A DNA stretch of 64,000 nt from CAZOWM01 sp964583615 (GCA_964583615.1 CAZOWM010000007.1:1-64000), one strand, 5' to 3'; positions 44,055-52,275 are shown, counted from the stretch's first letter. Program-made: numbers and translations. The notes: generated from the letters alone by a model not told the origin.

Positions 44055-44615
44055 ATGCTAAAAGGCGACGGAAAGATTATCAGTACAGAGGAAGCTGCGC
44101 GATTGCTGGGAGTCTCTCAGCAGTCTGTGAGAAAGTGGTGCCAGAGTGGAAAAATCCAGGCACGAACCACTCCCGGAGGGTTTTACAAAATCGAAAGATC
44201 TGAACTCGAACGGTTCAGGCAGGAATTCAATATGCCCAACCTCGATTCAAATGAATTCGTTCTGATCATCGAGGAGAACAAGGATAAAATCAAGTTCATC
44301 AGCGGGCTTTTGGAGATGCTCGATTATGATGTCGTTACCGCAAAGGACCTGATCAGCATTGGGATCGCAATCGGCAACACCAAGCCTTCTTTTCTCGTTT
44401 CCGGAACGAAACTCACGAAGATAGATGTGAAGAATCTGCTCACCTCTCTGTCGGAAAACGATGAAACAAAACATCTCTCCATGCTCCTCATTACAGGAGA
44501 CAGTGAAAACTACGATGATCTGATAGCCAATTATAAAAACGAAAGAAAAATCAGCGTACTTCATGAGCCAATCGATATTCATCAGTTTAAAAAAGAAGTC
44601 GAAAGCCTCTCCTGA
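44055..44615 (+). CDS. MerR/excisionase-type HTH joined to a pseudo-receiver domain
   Basis: The 186-aa product has a BldC/MerR-like winged helix (about 9-55: STEEAARLLGVSQQSVRKWCQSGKI, then a GGFYKIERSELERF wing) and a CheY-like domain (about 66-186). The receiver keeps the fold and the late Lys-Pro-like HEPIDIHQFKKEV, but the strand that should end in the phosphorylated Asp reads SFLVSGTKL, so phosphorylation is unlikely. ATG 44055 follows GAGGG; the frame reads 26 codons further up without a ribosome site. A terminator follows at 44679. Confidence 0.78.
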   Translation: MLKGDGKIISTEEAARLLGVSQQSVRKWCQSGKIQARTTPGGFYKIERSELERFRQEFNMPNLDSNEFVLIIEENKDKIKFISGLLEMLDYDVVTAKDLISIGIAIGNTKPSFLVSGTKLTKIDVKNLLTSLSENDETKHLSMLLITGDSENYDDLIANYKNERKISVLHEPIDIHQFKKEVESLS

Positions 44616-44678
44616 TCCGGTGCGTGCTTTCGGTTTGAAAGGGCTTCATTCATTTTATTTCCTGTAGAGCGGCGAAAT

Positions 44679-44711
44679 AAAAAAGAGGTATCTTGTGGAT
44701 ACCTCTTTTTT
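44679..44711. terminator. bidirectional terminator
   Basis: A perfect 14-bp stem (AAAAAAGAGGTATC / GATACCTCTTTTTT) with a five-base loop has A-runs and T-runs on both sides. It separates the convergent HTH gene and the MalK-type ATPase gene and can work in both directions. Confidence 0.92.
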
Positions 44712-44735
44712 ATGGTGTGATGCCGACCAGCTCGA

Positions 44736-45836
44736 TCAGTAGATCGCCTCTTCAGTCTCGATGTCGAAGAGATGTGACTTGGTCAGGTCGACGACAAAAC
44801 CGACCTCGGCTCCCAGTTTTGTTGAGTATTGATGGGGAACACGTGCAACAAGGCTGTCCTTTCCTGCAGTGAGGTAAAGAAAGATTTCTGAACCGAGCGG
44901 CTCAATGACCTCCACCTTCGCTTTGATCAATTTTCCTTCTTTGTCCTTGACGATGTTTTCATCGATTAGGTCCTCAGGTCTGAACCCGAACGTCACCGTT
45001 TTCCCCGCATAACTCTTTATCTTCTCCTGTTTGTCCTTTTCAATAGGAAGCGTAAATGCATCTGTTTTCACAAAGTAATTTGAGTTGGCCCGTGTAATTT
45101 CCACGTCAATAAAGTTCATTGGCGGGCTCCCGATAAATCCGGCAACGAACTTGTTATTCGGGTAATCGTAGAGGGTGAGAGGATCCGACACCTGCTGAAT
45201 CAGCCCATCTTTCATAACCACGATTCTGCTCCCCATGGTCATTGCCTCTACCTGGTCGTGCGTGACGTAAATCATCGTTGCCTGAAGATTATGATGCAGC
45301 TTCGCGATCTCCGTACGCATCTGGACTCTCAGTTTCGCGTCAAGGTTCGACAGCGGCTCGTCGAAGAGGAACACCGCAGGTTTTCGGACGATCGCACGTC
45401 CGACAGCCACTCTCTGTCTCTGTCCTCCTGAGAGGGCTTTCGGCTTTCTGTCGAGCAGATGCTCGATGTCGAGTATTTGCGCAGCTTCGTGGACTCGATG
45501 ATTGATCTCGTCTTTTTTCATCTTTCTCAATTCCAGGCCGAACGAGAGGTTCTTGTACACGTTCATATGGGGATAGAGTGCATAATTTTGGAACACCATA
45601 GCGATGTCTCTGTCTTTCGGCGGGATGTCGTTTACGAGTCGATCTCCGATGTAAATCTCCCCTTCGGTAATCTCTTCAAGACCAGCGATACATCGAAGCG
45701 TAGTCGATTTACCGCAGCCTGAAGGGCCGACAAGAACAACAAACTCCTTGTCTTCGACCGAGAGCCCAAAGTCTCTCACAGCCTGGACACCGCCTTCAAA
45801 ATCTTTTCTCAGATTTTTTAAAATAACCTGTGCCAT
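44736..45836 (-). CDS. sugar ABC transporter ATPase, MalK/MsmK/UgpC type
   Basis: This 366-aa ATPase has fully canonical motifs: GPSGCGKST, FQNYALYPHMNV, LSGGQRQRVAVGRAIVR, FLFDEPLSNLDAKLR and YVTHDQVEAMTMG, then a C-terminal OB domain with FGFRPEDLIDE. It stands alone, with no permease or binding-protein gene next to it. The second ABC system (34534-37611) lacks an ATPase, so this may be a shared energiser as MsmK is in streptococci. A palindromic operator lies on its start site and is shared with the divergent LacI gene. Confidence 0.92.
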   Translation of the reverse strand: MAQVILKNLRKDFEGGVQAVRDFGLSVEDKEFVVLVGPSGCGKSTTLRCIAGLEEITEGEIYIGDRLVNDIPPKDRDIAMVFQNYALYPHMNVYKNLSFGLELRKMKKDEINHRVHEAAQILDIEHLLDRKPKALSGGQRQRVAVGRAIVRKPAVFLFDEPLSNLDAKLRVQMRTEIAKLHHNLQATMIYVTHDQVEAMTMGSRIVVMKDGLIQQVSDPLTLYDYPNNKFVAGFIGSPPMNFIDVEITRANSNYFVKTDAFTLPIEKDKQEKIKSYAGKTVTFGFRPEDLIDENIVKDKEGKLIKAKVEVIEPLGSEIFLYLTAGKDSLVARVPHQYSTKLGAEVGFVVDLTKSHLFDIETEEAIY

Positions 45837-45873
45837 AAAGACCTCCAGATATTTCTCATGATGTAATGATAAT

Positions 45874-45885
45874 GTAAACGTTTAC
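45874..45885. promoter_or_regulatory. LacI-type operator, proximal to ATPase gene
   Basis: GTAAACGTTTAC is a perfect 12-bp palindrome with a central CpG, as LacI-family operators have. It begins two bases past the -10 box of the ATPase promoter, so a bound repressor would block transcription there. Confidence 0.85.
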
Positions 45886-45887
45886 TC

Positions 45888-45916
45888 ATTTTATCAGAGC
45901 AAACTTCCTTTAACAA
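45888..45916 (-). promoter_or_regulatory. promoter of the MalK-type ATPase gene
   Basis: On the minus strand TTGTTA (45911-45916) and TAAAAT (45888-45893) are 17 bases apart, with TG ahead of the -10 element. Confidence 0.7.
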
Positions 45917-46022
45917 CACCATCTTATTTACGCACACCTCCCTGATTTTGTCAATGAATAAATTGGGAATGAAAAAATATTTTTTACTTTCGAAAAAAAA
46001 GAATATTTTTCGCCAAATCAAT

Positions 46023-46034
46023 GTAAACGTTTAC
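46023..46034. promoter_or_regulatory. LacI-type operator, proximal to lacI-family gene
   Basis: A second copy of GTAAACGTTTAC, identical to that at 45874 and 149 bases (about 14 helical turns) from it, directly abuts the -35 box of the regulator gene. Autoregulation and looping between the two sites are likely. Confidence 0.85.
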
Positions 46035-46035
46035 C

Positions 46036-46064
46036 TTGACATTTTTCGGTTTCATCTGTACCAT
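46036..46064 (+). promoter_or_regulatory. lacI-family gene promoter
   Basis: A perfect TTGACA and TACCAT are 17 bases apart. The -10 box ends nine bases before the ATG at 46073, which leaves little or no 5' leader. Confidence 0.8.
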
Positions 46065-46072
46065 AACGAAAA

Positions 46073-47080
46073 ATGGCAACCATCAAGGATGTGGCACAAA
46101 GAGCATCGGTCTCTATTGCAACGGTTTCCCGGGTCCTGAACGGGAAAGGCGCGTACACGAAACAGACCGAAGAAATCGTGAGAAAAACCGCACTTGAGCT
46201 GGGGTATACTCCGAATCTCACGGCAAAGGGGCTCAAAACGGGGCTCACAGGAACCATTGCCGTTGTCATGCACGGTTACATGCTGCTCAGTTTTCCTCAT
46301 CTCCTTCATTCTATAATCAGCGTCGTAAAGGCGCAGAAATACGGAGTCGAAGTTATTGCAGCGGAAACATTCGAAGATTGTGCAGAGCTGGCAAGAAGTG
46401 GAAAATATGACGGACTCCTCATCTCAGGCGTTGCAGGTACCAGCGGGGCAATCGGGGCACTCGTGAGAACCGGAAGAGATTTCGTAATACTGGGGGAAAA
46501 CATTGAAAGAGAGGACGTCAATCTCGTGGAAATCGACTACTTTCAGGGCGGATATGTCGCAACGCGGCACCTCATCCATAGCGGACATACAAAGATCCTG
46601 TTCATTCAGCACACGACGATGCCCTTTTCCCCCCGGGAAATACTCAGAGGATACCTGTTTGCCCACGACGAAAATGGGATACAGTACAGTGAAGATCTCA
46701 TATACCGGAAAGGGGAGGCGTGTTCGGAAATCGAGGAGGATTTGGGATTCAATGCGGTAAAAACAACTCTCCATCACACTTCTTACAGCGCGGTGCTCAC
46801 GACAGACGACAGAATCGCATTCGGAGCAATAAAGGCACTGAAAGATGAAGGGCTTGAGGTTCCCCGGGACAGATCGGTCCTGGGATTCGGAAACCACAGC
46901 TCATCCGCTTACATGTCACCCCCTTTAACCACCGTGGAGCTGCCGATCAGGCAGATGGGAGAGCTCGGGGCTGAAATACTCATAAACAACATCAAAAGAA
47001 AAGACTTCATAGTAAAAAGGGTCAAACTCAAGGTTCAGCTGATAAAGAGGGATTCGCTCGCAAAGAGATTGACCCAATAG
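46073..47080 (+). CDS. LacI-family transcriptional regulator
   Basis: The 335-aa repressor starts with the LacI HTH (MATIKDVAQRASVSIATVSR) and hinge helix region, then a periplasmic-binding-type effector domain (TGTIAVVMHG onward, DYFQGGYVATRHLIHSGHTKI, TTDDRIAFGAIKALKDEGL, PPLTTVELPIRQMGELGAE). The operators flanking it and the divergent ATPase gene make control of sugar-transport energy its likely role. There is no ribosome site before the ATG and the promoter is only nine bases away, so translation is probably leaderless. Confidence 0.9.
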   Translation: MATIKDVAQRASVSIATVSRVLNGKGAYTKQTEEIVRKTALELGYTPNLTAKGLKTGLTGTIAVVMHGYMLLSFPHLLHSIISVVKAQKYGVEVIAAETFEDCAELARSGKYDGLLISGVAGTSGAIGALVRTGRDFVILGENIEREDVNLVEIDYFQGGYVATRHLIHSGHTKILFIQHTTMPFSPREILRGYLFAHDENGIQYSEDLIYRKGEACSEIEEDLGFNAVKTTLHHTSYSAVLTTDDRIAFGAIKALKDEGLEVPRDRSVLGFGNHSSSAYMSPPLTTVELPIRQMGELGAEILINNIKRKDFIVKRVKLKVQLIKRDSLAKRLTQ

Positions 47081-47123
47081 AACAAATCCTCTATCTTTTT
47101 GCAAACAATCGATGGAGAATTTC

Positions 47124-48149
47124 ATGGATGTAGTTTCGAATCTTGAAAAGTTCCTCAAGGAAGCGCAAAATGCGATTCAGGAAACAAAAGACCTCCATGA
47201 TATCCGGGAGTTGAGGGTCAAATACCTCGGGAGAAAAAGCGAAATTGCCTCAATCCTTAAACGACTCGGAAGCCTCGCCCCTGAAGAGCGCCCCAGAATC
47301 GGTAAAATTTCCAATGATGTGAAACTGAAGATCGATCAGGCGCTTGTCAGGAGAAGCGAGGAGCTCTCAGATGAACTTTTCGAGACCGTTGGAAAACGGG
47401 AGAAAATCGACATCACTGAACCTGGAACAAAAACAGAGATAGGCCACCTGCATCCTATAACTCAGATCCGCATGGAGCTGGAGGATATTTTTACGTCAAT
47501 GGGGTTCACCGTCGCGACAGGGCCTGAAGTCGAGCTCGACTACTACAATTTCGAGGGACTGAACATTCCCCGGGACCATCCTGCAAGAGATATACAGGAT
47601 ACATTCTGGACAACGGAAGGAAGCCTGCTTCGCACGCATACATCGAATGTACAGGTAAGAACCATGGATACGTTCAGTCCTCCCATCCGTGTGGTTTCCC
47701 CTGGACGGGTTTTCAGATACGAGGAAACAGACGCATCCCACGAGCACACGTTTTATCAGGTTGAGGGTCTCATGGTCGATGAAAATATCTCTGTTTCCAA
47801 TCTCATTGCAGTGATGAAAACAATGCTGAAAGCAGTGTTCAGACATGAGGTGAAGGTGAGGCTTCGTCCAGGATACTTTCCTTTCGTGGAGCCGGGATTC
47901 GAGCTCGACATCGACTGTCAGATTTGCGGAGGCAAGGGATGCCCGGTGTGCAAATATTCGGGATGGGTTGAATTCCTCGGCTGCGGGCTTGTTCATCCGA
48001 ATGTGCTCGAGATGGGGGGGATCGATCCGGAACGGTACTCCGGATTTGCATTTGGAATGGGCCTTGACAGGCTCGTAATGACAAAGTATGGGATAGACGA
48101 CATCCGACTGTTTCACAGAGGAGACCTTCGATTCCTCGAGCAGTTCTGA
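47124..48149 (+). CDS. pheS: phenylalanyl-tRNA synthetase alpha subunit
   Basis: This class II synthetase subunit has a coiled N-terminal arm, HPITQIRMELEDIFTSMGF, LRTHTSNVQVR, the motif 2 region RVFRYEETDASHEHTFYQVEGL, and CQICGGKGCPVCKYSGWVE followed by GCGLVHPNVLE. ATG 47124 is chosen because GGAG lies six bases before it; the ATG at 47112 overlaps that ribosome site. The product of 341 aa is normal. pheT does not follow; the next gene is convergent aroC. Confidence 0.94.
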   Translation: MDVVSNLEKFLKEAQNAIQETKDLHDIRELRVKYLGRKSEIASILKRLGSLAPEERPRIGKISNDVKLKIDQALVRRSEELSDELFETVGKREKIDITEPGTKTEIGHLHPITQIRMELEDIFTSMGFTVATGPEVELDYYNFEGLNIPRDHPARDIQDTFWTTEGSLLRTHTSNVQVRTMDTFSPPIRVVSPGRVFRYEETDASHEHTFYQVEGLMVDENISVSNLIAVMKTMLKAVFRHEVKVRLRPGYFPFVEPGFELDIDCQICGGKGCPVCKYSGWVEFLGCGLVHPNVLEMGGIDPERYSGFAFGMGLDRLVMTKYGIDDIRLFHRGDLRFLEQF

Positions 48150-48250
48150 AATTTTTTCCGGTTTTTCCCCTCTGCAGCATACTTTCCACAACAGGTCTTT
48201 ACTGCACACATCCTTTTTTGCTGACTGTCAATACGGGAGAGTGCCCGCGC

Positions 48251-49315
48251 TTAGCAGTACATCTTCTTCTGCAGAAGACAGTCAGCAAGCGTTATTGCCA
48301 TCATCGCCTCGATTACGGGGACGACCCGGGGAACGATGCACGGATCGTGTCTCCCGTGTATTTCGATTGTCTCCTCCGTTCCATCCGTGCTCACTGTGGT
48401 CTGAGGGACTGCGATCGATGCAGGAGGCCTGATTGCCGCCCGGAGCACAATCCTCTCACCAGTTGATATTCCTCCAAGAATTCCCCCCGCATTATTTGTT
48501 TTTGTCCTTACCTGCCCGTCTTTGATGAAAAAATGATCGTTGAAAGAGCTCCCCCTCATCCGGGCAGCTTCTATTCCTGATCCTATCTCAACGGCCTTTA
48601 CCGCACCGACGGACATCACTGCGTGTGCCAGGAGCGCATCAAGCTTGTCAAACACCGGCTCACCAAGGCCCGGACTGCAGCCGTCCACCACCACTTCAAC
48701 CATTCCCCCAACTGAGTCACCCTTTTTTCGCACATCCTCGATCCGAGCCACCATCTGATCCGCCTTCTCGGCATCAGGGGATCTGACGATATTCGCCTCG
48801 ATCTGGGAAAAATCTATTTTCATCGCCCGAACTCCTGCGATTTCGAGAGCATACCCGATGATGCTGATTCCCTCTTCCCGCAGGATTTTTTTTGCAACCG
48901 CTCCCGCAGCGACCCGAGCCGCGGTTTCCCGCCCTGAAGCCCTCCCGCTTCCCCGCCAATCACGAATTCCATACTTCGCGGTATAGGTATAATCAGCATG
49001 TCCGGGCCTGTACAAATGTTTTATCGCCTCGTATTCAGACGAATCCATATCTTCGTTTTTTATGAGAAGAAAAACCGGTGTTCCCGTTGTAATCCCGTTG
49101 AAAACGCCCGACAGAATTTCCACCCTGTCCTTTTCGTTCCTTGGAGTCGATACTGTACTCTGGCCGGGCCTCCTTCGATCCAGCTCGGTCTGGATGTCAT
49201 TCTCCGAAAGCAGTATATTCGGCGGAATACCGTCGATTATTGCACCGACCGCTCTCCCGTGACTTTCTCCAAAAGTGGTGACAGTAAATACCCTTCCAAA
49301 ACTGTTTCCCGGCAC
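48251..49315 (-). CDS. aroC: chorismate synthase
   Basis: This FMN-dependent enzyme converts 5-enolpyruvylshikimate-3-phosphate to chorismate. Its signatures are NSFGRVFTVTTFGESHG near the start, RPGHADYTYTAKYGIRDWRGSGRASGRET (in part) in the middle and GGISTG / RAAIRPPASI late. GTG 49315 is the likely start because GGAGG lies six bases upstream and homologs begin M-x-G-N-S-F-G; this gives 354 aa. The upstream GTG at 49342 would add nine unlikely residues. It follows the deleted ABC ATPase. Confidence 0.94.
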   Translation of the reverse strand: MPGNSFGRVFTVTTFGESHGRAVGAIIDGIPPNILLSENDIQTELDRRRPGQSTVSTPRNEKDRVEILSGVFNGITTGTPVFLLIKNEDMDSSEYEAIKHLYRPGHADYTYTAKYGIRDWRGSGRASGRETAARVAAGAVAKKILREEGISIIGYALEIAGVRAMKIDFSQIEANIVRSPDAEKADQMVARIEDVRKKGDSVGGMVEVVVDGCSPGLGEPVFDKLDALLAHAVMSVGAVKAVEIGSGIEAARMRGSSFNDHFFIKDGQVRTKTNNAGGILGGISTGERIVLRAAIRPPASIAVPQTTVSTDGTEETIEIHGRHDPCIVPRVVPVIEAMMAITLADCLLQKKMYC

Positions 49316-49356
49316 AGTGCGCCTCCGGTTAGTCGTGTGCACGCTGCATTTCGATC

Positions 49357-49745
49357 CTACCCTCTGAGGTCAGAGTCGTTATTTTTGTAGACCGTGAAAT
49401 ACCTGCCTTTGACCTCAATTATCTCGAGATTCGGAGAGAAAAGCCGCTGAGCACTATATCCAAGAGCTTTTCCCCGCTTCGAAACCGGTCTTTCAGTGAC
49501 GAGCTCACATAACCGATCCTTTTTTTAATTTCTCTTACATCGTATTCACCGTGGGTTTTACCGAACCGTAAGACTTCACCGCTGCACGGATATGTAAAAC
49601 CGGAGACAATTTCAAGAAGCATCGTTTTTCCGGAAGAATTTCTGCCGAAGACCACCCAGTTTTCAACCGGCCCCACCTTCCAGCTTATATTTTCGAGTAT
49701 GATTTTGTCGTTCCTGATCAGGGAAACATCTCTCAGCTCTATCAT
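49357..49745 (-). pseudogene. internally deleted ABC ATPase (YlmA/ModF-like)
   Basis: The N-terminal part from ATG 49745 is a good ABC ATPase start: MIELRDVSLIRNDKIILENI, Walker A FGRNSSGKTMLLE, then the Q-loop region KKRIGYVSSSLKDRF and LDIVLSGF. At that point the frame goes to a stop (49419). In another frame the sequence goes on as LFSPNLEIIEVKGRYFTVYK to a stop at 49357, which resembles the C-terminal end of the same family. About 100 residues (signature motif, Walker B, H-loop) are missing, so no ATPase activity is possible. Confidence 0.7.
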
Positions 49746-49900
49746 GGCATCTCGCTTCTCACATGTTCCTTTAACATAACGCACGAAAGTCGGGAGTACA
49801 ACTTCTTTGTGTGTGGAAAGTGCCTTTTCTTCTGTGTCACCGCTAATTTCGAACGGCCCACAGGCATGATGTGCTGCGTAACATCTTCGATGTCGAACAT
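49742..49900 (-). CDS. possible 52-aa basic protein coupled to the ABC ATPase remnant
   Basis: A frame from ATG 49900 gives a Lys/Arg/His-rich product (MFDIEDVTQHIMPVGRSKLA, then VTQKKRHFPHTKK...). Its TGA overlaps the ATG of the ATPase remnant (ATGA). I recognise no family. It may be a real coupled small gene, the tail of a decayed one, or chance; the frame stays open 14 codons further upstream with a GTG at about 49909. Confidence 0.3.
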   Translation of the reverse strand: MFDIEDVTQHIMPVGRSKLAVTQKKRHFPHTKKLYSRLSCVMLKEHVRSEMP

Positions 49901-49931
49901 CTTCAACACCTTCTCGTCAATAAATTTTACC

Positions 49932-49959
49932 TTGAATCCTCAGAACAGACAAGTATCAT
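49932..49959 (+). promoter_or_regulatory. sfsA promoter
   Basis: TTGAAT and TATCAT are 16 bases apart; the -10 box ends 15 bases before ATG 49975, so the leader would be under about ten bases, and no ribosome site is seen. Confidence 0.6.
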
Positions 49960-49974
49960 TAGATCACCGCATCC

Positions 49975-51123
49975 ATGAAAATGATAACGCCGAGCACACT
50001 TCGCCTCTTCGAGCGCTGGGAGGAAGCAGCATTCGTATCGCGCCCGAACAGATTTACCCTCCTCCTCGAAAAAAACGGCGAACAGATACACGCATATCTT
50101 CCAAACACAGGACGTCTCGAGGAATATACACTCGCGGGATCCCGCTTTTTTATCGTTCCTCACAGCACAAACCTCTTTTCATACAGAGCTGTGGCTGCTC
50201 TGTACAGGGGCGACATCGTATTCCTTGATACCATCACAATGAACACAGTGGCGGAACATCTGATAAAACACGGCTATTTCCCTGGAATCGGAGATCATCT
50301 GCAAATACGAAGGGAAAAAACGATGGGAGGGATCAGGCCGGATTTTTTTCTCACAAAAAACGGCCTCCCCACGCTTCTTCTGGAAGTGAAGACCTGCACC
50401 CTCTGTCACAAAGGCACTGCGCTCTTCCCTGACGCGCCCTCAAAACGAGCCGTGCATCACATAAAGGAGTTCGGCACATTGACAGCGATAGGATACGCCA
50501 CGCTGATGGCCTTTATGATTTCCAACTATTCCGCAATAAAGTTCATGCCGAACATACACACCGATGCCGCCTTCAGCGAGGTTTTTCTGAGAAACCGTGA
50601 GACCAAATTCAGTGCGGTGAGAGTGCGGTTCGAAGACCCGGTAACAGTGGATCTGAGCAGCGCACGAGAGATCGAAATCGATTATGCCCGTGCCGAACAG
50701 AACTGCACACGATCGGGTACATATGCGTTGATACTGAGAAACGAACGGCAGAGGCAGATCGAAATCGGCAGATTAGGAAAAATTTGCTTCGATGAGGGCT
50801 ACTACGTTTATGTCGGTTCCGCTCTCGGATCAGTCGACGCACGAATCAGGAGGCATGCGCTCAGGAGAAAAAAACAATTCTGGCACATCGACTACATATC
50901 TCCGCCGGTTATGGAATTGGAAAGGGCGATCCCAATACGGCGAAAGGACAGGATCGAATCCGAGCTCGCGAAGCGAGTTTGTTGTCTCTGTGACCGAAGC
51001 ATCAAGGGGTTTGGCTCTTCCGACAGCACCGCATTTTCACATCTCTTCTACTTTCGGGACCCGCCTCACAGAAACAGCCGATTCATGGAAATCATCTTTG
51101 ATTTCAAGACGTTTTCGGAATGA
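49975..51123 (+). CDS. sfsA: SfsA / GIY-YIG (DUF123) fusion nuclease
   Basis: Residues 1-236 are a full SfsA protein: an OB-like N-terminal part (ERWEEAAFVSRPNRFTLLLE, AYLPNTGRLEEY) and a PD-(D/E)XK nuclease-type core with Asp123, Glu137 and Lys139 (RPDFFLTKNGLPTLLLEVK). Residues about 248-365 are a DUF123 GIY-YIG domain (GTYALIL, YYVYVGSALGSVDARIRRH, FWHIDYI, GFGSSDS). SfsA is usually a single-domain protein of about 235 aa, so this joins two nuclease folds. Substrate is unknown; DNA or RNA processing is inferred. The start has no ribosome site. Confidence 0.88.
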   Translation: MKMITPSTLRLFERWEEAAFVSRPNRFTLLLEKNGEQIHAYLPNTGRLEEYTLAGSRFFIVPHSTNLFSYRAVAALYRGDIVFLDTITMNTVAEHLIKHGYFPGIGDHLQIRREKTMGGIRPDFFLTKNGLPTLLLEVKTCTLCHKGTALFPDAPSKRAVHHIKEFGTLTAIGYATLMAFMISNYSAIKFMPNIHTDAAFSEVFLRNRETKFSAVRVRFEDPVTVDLSSAREIEIDYARAEQNCTRSGTYALILRNERQRQIEIGRLGKICFDEGYYVYVGSALGSVDARIRRHALRRKKQFWHIDYISPPVMELERAIPIRRKDRIESELAKRVCCLCDRSIKGFGSSDSTAFSHLFYFRDPPHRNSRFMEIIFDFKTFSE

Positions 51124-51206
51124 CTCACATCCTGTGAGGAAAAGCATTTAATCGTCAGGCCATTTTGGTTATATTTATACCGGTGCAAAGCGTTTCGGAG
51201 GATCCC

Positions 51207-52265
51207 TTGGCAGCAGATCTGGAAAAATACAAAAATCCCATAGAGAATTATCTGAAAGATTTTTTTTTGTCGCTGAAGGAAGAGCTTTCCGGAGTGAATC
51301 GGTGGGGAAACGACCTTGCAGACAGGTTACTGGAATTTTCTCTCCAGGGGAAGATGATTCGGGGAACGCTCACGATTGCCTCCTGTGAGATGCTTTCGGG
51401 CACTGTTCCCTCCTGGATCATTCCCGTCGCCAGTGCGTTCGAGCTCATCCACTCCTCACTCCTCATTCACGACGATATAATGGACAGGGATCTTTACAGA
51501 AGGGGTGAAAAAACGATCTTTTCCCAGTACATCGAAGTTGGAAAGGAGGAAATCCGGGGCGACAGTTCTCACTTCGGAAAGAGCCTCGGCATCTGCGCCG
51601 GCGACATAGGATTTTTCCTTGCACAGAAAATCCTCTCGGCTGCGGAACTTAACACCAAAACCAGAAATCGAATTTTCGAATTCTGGGCGAATGAGCTTGT
51701 TCGTGTAGGGCTCGCCCAGATGCAGGACATCTATTTCAGCATATCACGGCGACAAGTGGAAGAGCGTGAAATACTCAACCTCTACAGGTTCAAGACGGCG
51801 CGATACACCTTTTCGATCCCTCTTGTTACAGGTGCAATTGCCGCACAAGCGGATGAAAAAACCATTTCTCTTCTTGAAAAACTCGGTGAACATATGGGGA
51901 TAATCTTCCAGATCAAGGACGACGAGCTTGGACTGTTCGGCACAGAAGAGGAGACCGGAAAACCTGTGGGCACTGATATCAGAGAAAAGAAAAAAACGCT
52001 GTACGCATTCTATCTTTTTAAAATGGCTCCTGAAAGCGCGGGAGAAACACTCCGCGCTCTGTATGAAAAAAAGGACATCACAGGTTCTGATCTGCAAAAG
52101 ATCAAGGATATCGTTACAAAATCGGGCGTTTACAAAATGATTGAGAAAAAGGTTTTGGCGCACAAAAACGAGGCTTTGAAACTGATCGATTCGCTCGGAA
52201 CAGAAGAAAAATGGAAAAAAATCCTTCGCGGATTGATTTCCTACATTCACGAAAGAAAACGGTAG
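51207..52265 (+). CDS. polyprenyl (geranylgeranyl-type) diphosphate synthase
   Basis: This all-helical isoprenyl synthase builds prenyl diphosphates from IPP. The first Asp-rich motif is HDDIMDRD and the second FQIKDDELGLFG, where DDxLG replaces the classic last Asp, as in many long or geranylgeranyl-type enzymes. TTG 51207 is favoured because GGAGG lies five bases before it; a TTG at 51165 would add 14 residues without a ribosome site. The product is 352 aa. It lies 10 bases before ispH, so supply and use of isoprenoid units are linked. Confidence 0.85.
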   Translation: MAADLEKYKNPIENYLKDFFLSLKEELSGVNRWGNDLADRLLEFSLQGKMIRGTLTIASCEMLSGTVPSWIIPVASAFELIHSSLLIHDDIMDRDLYRRGEKTIFSQYIEVGKEEIRGDSSHFGKSLGICAGDIGFFLAQKILSAAELNTKTRNRIFEFWANELVRVGLAQMQDIYFSISRRQVEEREILNLYRFKTARYTFSIPLVTGAIAAQADEKTISLLEKLGEHMGIIFQIKDDELGLFGTEEETGKPVGTDIREKKKTLYAFYLFKMAPESAGETLRALYEKKDITGSDLQKIKDIVTKSGVYKMIEKKVLAHKNEALKLIDSLGTEEKWKKILRGLISYIHERKR

Positions 52266-52275
52266 CGCTGCTGGT

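Noticed and set aside
45973..46010. AAAAATATT/AATATTTTT inverted repeat between the operators as an additional regulator site
   Set aside because: It is very A/T-rich and expected by chance in such sequence.
50179..50409. Minus-strand frame inside sfsA
   Set aside because: It is antisense to a clear SfsA domain with no motif content.
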